In this document: in pieces, positions 6,634 to 10,805 of the stretch
Position numbering within the stretch: position 1 is the first letter of the stretch
How the letters are laid out: every line of letters begins with the position of its first letter
Source of the DNA: Verrucomicrobiota bacterium
Lineage (GTDB): Bacteria; Verrucomicrobiota; Verrucomicrobiia; Chthoniobacterales; UBA10450
Reading direction: 5' to 3'
NCBI GenBank assembly: GCA_003218615.1
Contig: QHOD01000038.1
Coordinates: 1 to 10,805, forward strand
Length of the DNA: 10,805 nt
Program-made: the position numbers and the translations under genes
The notes under the pieces: model-generated
Seen by the model: the letters and a program-made list of their open reading frames with translations, nothing else
Database searches by the model: none
What the model was told of the DNA's origin: nothing

Positions 6634-8214
6634 TTATTGTTCAACGACTCGGTAGAGCTTGCCGGCTCCGTTCTGCGCTGCAAACACCAGGAACCGCGGC
6701 ACTCGGGAGGGCGTTCTGTCCAGCACGATGCAAATTGGGTGTTGAGGCATCGCCAGGCCCAGAATCTCGGCGGAATTCTCGGCCGCGCGCTCGGAATCGT
6801 ACACGATCACCCAGGCCACTTTGTGATCCTCCAAGATTTTGCGAGCCGTCTCCCAATCTTCACTGACAAAGAACCGTGCGCTCTCCGCAACGCCATTCAT
6901 ACTCTCGTGCGAGCTTCCAGCTACACCCGGCTGACCCGACCAATAAGCGATCTCTGGAGAAAGCCACCATTGCGCCAAAAACGGACGCCGCTCGAACGAT
7001 TGCATATCCAGCGCAAGCTCGTGCAACTGCACCGATTCGTTCCGCTGTTGGACCCTGCGCACGTAATCCGATTCGTTCGGCCAAAGTCGCGTGTCCCAAT
7101 CGTGCAAAATCGGGAAGAGCGATACGATGAAAATCGACCACGCGAGCACGCGCGACTTGAACGGCTCGAGCAAACTTGGCAGCGCGAGCGCGAAAATCGA
7201 CAGAAAAAAATAAGCCCAGCGTGCCTGCCAAATCGTCAGGACATAGGTCGCCGCAAGCAAAACAATCACGAAGATTGGCAGCGGACTTTTGCGACGAAGT
7301 GCAAACCAAATGAGAACGGGCGCGGCGATCAACAGCCAGCCAGCCCATTGAAACCAAATCGGATGCAGCGGCGAAACTGAGACCAGCTCGCCGACAGTAC
7401 GCGACCAGTTTTCAAAGGTCGGGCCGGAATAAAATGGCCGCAATTCCGGGAGGCGTCGCTCAATGAGAAACGCGACCGCCAGAATTATCAGGAATAGGAT
7501 CCAGCCTATGCGGCGATGCTGTGCCAAAAAAAATTCCCGGTATCGCAAGGCGGCGCAACCAGCGACAAACGCCAATAAAATCAGCGGCTCATAAAGTGAG
7601 ACCCAAAGCGCGAAGCTCCAGGCCACCCCGCTCACGATGCTCCATTTTGTTGATCGTTGGAATTGCAGAGCCCATTCCGAGCAAATCGCGACCGTAACGA
7701 GTAACATTACTAATGACTGATGATCTGGTCGCCCCAGCTTGGTCCCGTGCACGAGGACAGGGCTGATTGCGTAAAGCACGAGCATTGTCCAGCGATACCG
7801 GAGGGTCATTCGCCGCGACCACCACCAGAGAAACCAGCCTCCAAACAAGCCGAGCAGCGGCGAGATCAGCGCACCCGCCAAATCGGTTGCGTGTGCCGTG
7901 AAGGGTTTTAGCATCACCGCCAGCCCGACGATCAGGTAATCAAAGGGCGCCGTCGTATGTGGAGTCGTTCCCTGAGGAAAATTTTCGAAATCGTGATGGC
8001 GCACGATTAATCCCGGCTTTTTCTCGCACATCCGCACACGCGTCATGCGCGCGTAACAATCTGCGTCGGTAAAATAAACATTCCCGGCGACGAAAACGTC
8101 CCGATAATTCGCACATCGCGCGGCCAGAATCAGCACGCTTAGCGTCGTAATTCCGATAACGGCTAAACCGGTACGCGCGACTCGTTGCACGACATCGATA
8201 ATCGCAAATCGCAA
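6634..8214 (-). CDS. STT3/AglB-like GT-C family integral membrane protein (putative glycosyltransferase)
   Basis: This 526-aa protein has about eleven hydrophobic segments (roughly 14-32, 92-105, 112-132, 142-157, 166-183, 191-223 as one or two, 236-251, 285-306, 311-329, 334-352, 356-373) and a ~150-aa soluble C-terminal domain. The layout matches oligosaccharyltransferase-type GT-C enzymes, which use polyprenyl-linked sugars on the outer membrane face. Supporting motifs are the acidic TDADCYARMTR in the first loop (D50, D52), ENFPQGTTPHTTAPFDY (77-93), GRPDHQ (161-166, compare the STT3 DHH motif), QARWAYFF, and WWLSPEIAYWSGQ (416-428) at the position of the STT3 WWDYG motif. The Asp of WWD is missing, so true N-glycosylation is doubtful. 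The start is uncertain: TTG 8214 lies inside a tandem repeat, and an in-frame GTG at 8190 keeps the first membrane segment. The bactofilin operon follows 60 bp downstream. Confidence 0.75.
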   Translation of the reverse strand: MRFAIIDVVQRVARTGLAVIGITTLSVLILAARCANYRDVFVAGNVYFTDADCYARMTRVRMCEKKPGLIVRHHDFENFPQGTTPHTTAPFDYLIVGLAVMLKPFTAHATDLAGALISPLLGLFGGWFLWWWSRRMTLRYRWTMLVLYAISPVLVHGTKLGRPDHQSLVMLLVTVAICSEWALQFQRSTKWSIVSGVAWSFALWVSLYEPLILLAFVAGCAALRYREFFLAQHRRIGWILFLIILAVAFLIERRLPELRPFYSGPTFENWSRTVGELVSVSPLHPIWFQWAGWLLIAAPVLIWFALRRKSPLPIFVIVLLAATYVLTIWQARWAYFFLSIFALALPSLLEPFKSRVLAWSIFIVSLFPILHDWDTRLWPNESDYVRRVQQRNESVQLHELALDMQSFERRPFLAQWWLSPEIAYWSGQPGVAGSSHESMNGVAESARFFVSEDWETARKILEDHKVAWVIVYDSERAAENSAEILGLAMPQHPICIVLDRTPSRVPRFLVFAAQNGAGKLYRVVEQ

Positions 8215-8225
8215 ATCGCAAATCG
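8200..8225. repeat. Heptamer tandem repeat (aatcgca)n at the GT-C gene start
   Basis: Three perfect copies of aatcgca (8200-8220) are followed by a partial fourth, aatcg. On the minus strand the unit reads TGCGATT and covers the proposed TTG start of the GT-C gene. It lies between the tRNA gene and that start, directly at the translation initiation region. Slippage would shift the reading frame if TTG is the true start, since the unit is 7 bp. Confidence 0.85.
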
Positions 8226-8236
8226 AAGATGAAATT

Positions 8237-8310
<74 letters not shown>

Positions 8311-8328
8311 TATAATTACGGAAGTAAA

Positions 8329-8398
8329 CACAGCAAACCGCTCGTGACCAACCCCGAAAACGTTTCGGGGCTGCTCTAGCTGTGACGAGAAGCGGTTT
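8329..8398 (-). terminator. Nested inverted repeats between kinase stop and tRNA; terminator or attenuator-like
   Basis: The core is a perfect 8-bp stem, ccccgaaa (8352-8359) / tttcgggg (8363-8370), with a 3-nt loop. Around it, aaaccgct (8335-8342) pairs with agcggttt (8391-8398), extended by cgt/acg after a small bulge. A further pair, cacagc (8329-8334) / gctgtg (8379-8384), crosses that outer stem. The outer arm overlaps the kinase stop codon. Reading on the minus strand, the RNA could fold two ways. Only a TTT run follows the outer stem, so it is not a classic intrinsic terminator, but the position right after the stop fits transcription end or 3' protection. Confidence 0.55.
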
Positions 8399-10805
8399 AT
8401 TTGGCCGGCAACGCAGCGGCGCTTTCTTGAAGGAGCGAGTCGAGTTTGTTCAGGTCGATCGGTTTCACAAGGTGATGTTTGAATCCGGCCTCCTGACTTT
8501 TACGGATATCATTTTCCATTCCGTAACCGGTAAGAGCAATTCCGAAAACTGGTCGCTCGGAGCGCAGCGTTTGCATTAGATCCGTTCCGCTGCCATCGGG
8601 CAGGCCGAGATCGCTGATCAGGACATCAAACTCTTCCTTCGAACTCAGATCGCGCGCAGATCGCAGATCACGAGCCGACTGCACATGATAGCCGCGCCGG
8701 CGAAGCAAATTCGTCAGCGATCGATTGGTGTCTTCGTGGTCCTCGACGAGCAATATCCGCATCGCCTGACGTTGTGCCGTCCTGGGTGAAACAGTTGCTG
8801 GCTCTTCCTGAGTGGCTGTCTTTTCGCAAGTCGAAAAAATCAATGTAAACTTGGCGCCTTCATTCCGGCCAGCGCTTGCCGCCGTGATTGTTCCGTTGTG
8901 CGCTTCGACAAGCGTTTTGCTGATGGCAAGACCGAGACCCAATCCACCCAGTTGCGCTACACCCCCTTGTTCAAAAGCATCGAAAATTTTCGGCAACGAC
9001 TCAGGCTCAATCCCAACGCCGGTGTCAGCCACTTCAATACGCAGCTGATCGCCAGGATCATTGCTCGTGGAAATACGAATTTGCCCGTCTCTGGGGGTAA
9101 ACTTCACCGCGTTGTTTATCAGGTTCCAAAAGATCTGCTGAAGTCGGGCTGGGTCTGCTCGCAAATGGACCTTTTGTGCGGCGAGATCGAGCCGAAGTCG
9201 CAGGTGCTTGTGTTCAATTTCCGCCTTACAAATTTCGAGCGCATTTTGCAGCAACGTATGAGCATCAAGGACCTCAAAATTGAGTTGCACCTTGCCTTTG
9301 CTAATGCGCGTTAGATCAAGCAGATCATCGATCAGCCGGGCCTCCAACTCCACGTTGCGGCGGATCATTTGCAATGAGTCGTGAACATGCGCCGGCAGGC
9401 CCTGCTCAGTCTCGAGCGCGACCGCGGAGGCCAGCACCGGCGTAAGAGGTGTGCGCAACTCATGGCTGAGCATGGCGAGAAATTGATCTTTCGCGAGATT
9501 GGAGCGTGCCTTTTCCTGCAACTCTTCGTTCGTCTTCTGCAACTCTGCCGCCAGGGATTGCGATTGTTTGAGCAGATTTTCCGTTCGCGTGTTTGCTTCG
9601 ATGGTATGGAGCACAATGCCGATGCTCTCTGTCAATTGATCGAGAAACGCCTGATCCGTAGAGTTGAAGCGCTCGAGCGACGAGAGTTCTATGACTGCTT
9701 TTACTTCTCCCTCGAACAAGATCGGCAGAACAACAATGTTCATCGGACGTGATTCGCCCAAACCCGAACTAACTCTCACATAATCGCTCGGCACATCGGT
9801 CAGGAGAATGCGTTGTCTTTCCAGCGCCGCCTGCCCAACCAGACTCTCCCCCAACTTGAAATGGCTCTTTGCGCCTTTTCGCTGGCGGTATGCGTAGCTT
9901 GCCAGGAGCCTGAGTTCAGGCTCTTCTACGGAGTTACTCATGATATAGAACGCACCGTGCTGCGCGGAGACGACCGGGGCCAGCTCTGACAAGATCAATT
10001 TACCAACCGTCAAAAGGTCCCGCTGCCCCTGTAGCATGCGCGAGAATTTCGCGAGATTGGTTTTGAGCCAGTTCTGCTCCTCATTGCGCAAGGTGGTATC
10101 TTTCAGATTGCGGATCATTTCGTTGATGTTGTCCTTCACGAATGCAACCTCGCCCTGCGCTTCTACCTGAATCGATCGTGTCAGGTCGCCTTTGGTGACC
10201 GCCGTCGCAACGTCGGCGATAGCACGGAGCTGCGTAGTCAGATTCGCTGCCAGCCGGTTTACGTTATCAGTTAAATCGCGCCATGTGCCGGCGGCGCCAG
10301 GCACGTTGGCCTGGCCGCCCAGTTTTCCTTCAACTCCGACTTCACGCGCCACAGTGGTAACTTGATCCGCAAAAGTGGCCAGCGTCTCGGTCATGCTATT
10401 GATGGTGTCGGCGAGCTCGGCGATTTCGCCTTTCGCCTCGACAAGCAGCTTTTGCTTCAGGTCGCCGTTGGCGACCGCGGTAACAACTCTCGCGATACCA
10501 CGCACCTGATTCGTCAGGTTCCCGGCCATGAAGTTCACGCTGTCGGTCAAATCTTTCCAAGTGCCTCCGACTCCCTTGACCGTGGCTTGTCCTCCAAGTT
10601 TCCCTTCGGTGCCGACTTCCCGTGCGACACGCGTCACCTCCGACGCGAAGGAGTTGAGCTGGTCCACCATCGTGTTCACCGTATTTTTCAGCTCAAGAAT
10701 TTCGCCCTTCACGTCCACCGTGATCTTCTTAGATAGATCACCACGGGCGACAGCCGTCGTTACGCCGGCAATATTGCGCACCTGGCCAGTGAGATTTCCG
10801 GCCAT
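8397..10805 (-). CDS. Hybrid histidine kinase with tandem HAMP repeats, GAF and receiver domains, N-terminus missing
   Basis: This sensor kinase relays an unknown signal by phosphotransfer from His to Asp. The frame is open to the right edge; the Met at the edge is internal to a repeat. From that residue: two full 92-aa HAMP-linker repeats (4-95, 96-187), a third HAMP (188 to ~234), a GAF domain (~262-410), a coiled coil, HisKA with HELRTPLT (H448), HATPase with N564-N565 (NLINNAVKF), D594 (DTGVG) and GLGLGL (621-626), and a C-terminal receiver (682-802) with E688/D689, phospho-acceptor D732, T759 and K781. All catalytic residues are intact. The HAMP array resembles group III (Nik1/Os1-type) hybrid kinases, which are soluble osmotic/stress sensors; a similar role here is inference. 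More HAMP units may lie outside the window. No partner regulator is adjacent. Confidence 0.95.
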   Translation of the reverse strand: MAGNLTGQVRNIAGVTTAVARGDLSKKITVDVKGEILELKNTVNTMVDQLNSFASEVTRVAREVGTEGKLGGQATVKGVGGTWKDLTDSVNFMAGNLTNQVRGIARVVTAVANGDLKQKLLVEAKGEIAELADTINSMTETLATFADQVTTVAREVGVEGKLGGQANVPGAAGTWRDLTDNVNRLAANLTTQLRAIADVATAVTKGDLTRSIQVEAQGEVAFVKDNINEMIRNLKDTTLRNEEQNWLKTNLAKFSRMLQGQRDLLTVGKLILSELAPVVSAQHGAFYIMSNSVEEPELRLLASYAYRQRKGAKSHFKLGESLVGQAALERQRILLTDVPSDYVRVSSGLGESRPMNIVVLPILFEGEVKAVIELSSLERFNSTDQAFLDQLTESIGIVLHTIEANTRTENLLKQSQSLAAELQKTNEELQEKARSNLAKDQFLAMLSHELRTPLTPVLASAVALETEQGLPAHVHDSLQMIRRNVELEARLIDDLLDLTRISKGKVQLNFEVLDAHTLLQNALEICKAEIEHKHLRLRLDLAAQKVHLRADPARLQQIFWNLINNAVKFTPRDGQIRISTSNDPGDQLRIEVADTGVGIEPESLPKIFDAFEQGGVAQLGGLGLGLAISKTLVEAHNGTITAASAGRNEGAKFTLIFSTCEKTATQEEPATVSPRTAQRQAMRILLVEDHEDTNRSLTNLLRRRGYHVQSARDLRSARDLSSKEEFDVLISDLGLPDGSGTDLMQTLRSERPVFGIALTGYGMENDIRKSQEAGFKHHLVKPIDLNKLDSLLQESAAALPAK

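Noticed and set aside
6490..7380. 296-codon open frame on the plus strand opposite the GT-C gene and the bactofilin start
   Set aside because: It is antisense to two recognisable genes, has an Arg/Gln/His-rich composition and no domain; an artefact of codon bias.
8313..8328. AT-rich TAATTA/TTTACT as a tRNA promoter
   Set aside because: TAATTA is too close to the tRNA 5' end for a -10 box, and TTTACT has only a poor -35 partner, so no promoter is called.
8898..9314. Plus-strand open frame opposite the kinase domain
   Set aside because: The minus-strand frame encodes intact HisKA/HATPase motifs here, and the plus-strand product has no family features.
10803..10805. ATG at the right edge as the kinase start
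   Set aside because: The Met falls inside the HAMP repeat at a place matched by an internal residue of the next unit, so the gene must continue beyond the window.

Overview
The window looks like chromosomal DNA of a Verrucomicrobiota-type soil bacterium, possibly Spartobacteria/Chthoniobacterales. This is inference. It rests on a bactofilin operon next to a DUF5069 gene, moderate-to-high GC, AT-rich short repeats directly in front of start codons, a GTAG-headed palindrome between genes, and little sign of Shine-Dalgarno sequences. No phage, transposase, CRISPR array or plasmid gene was seen.

Left part, plus strand (1-4663). The window opens inside a sigma-54 activator with an AAA+ domain and a Fis-type HTH; its N-terminus lies outside. 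A 100-bp repeat-bearing spacer follows, then a full-length GlnD-type PII uridylyltransferase/uridylyl-removing enzyme (nucleotidyltransferase, HD, two ACT domains). Next comes a single-domain sugar-phosphate nucleotidyltransferase. An NtrC-type activator beside glnD suggests nitrogen control, but the regulator's target is not shown by the sequence.

Middle, minus strand (4718-6573). A compact set of three genes: a canonical bactofilin, a second bactofilin with two N-terminal four-cysteine zinc-ribbon modules (GTG start), and a DUF5069 protein. Gaps are 25 and 10 bp. A REP-like palindrome fills the 54 bp between this operon and the convergent nucleotidyltransferase gene.

Right part, minus strand (6634-10805). 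An STT3/AglB-like GT-C membrane protein with an altered WW motif, a tRNA with CAT anticodon (features favour tRNA-Ile2), an elaborate inverted-repeat region, and a large hybrid histidine kinase with tandem HAMP repeats whose N-terminus runs off the right edge.

Taken together, the window combines nitrogen signalling, cell-envelope sugar metabolism or glycosylation, and cytoskeletal scaffolding. The least ordinary items are the double zinc-ribbon bactofilin, the divergent STT3-like protein, and the repeat and hairpin elements that sit at gene starts and ends.
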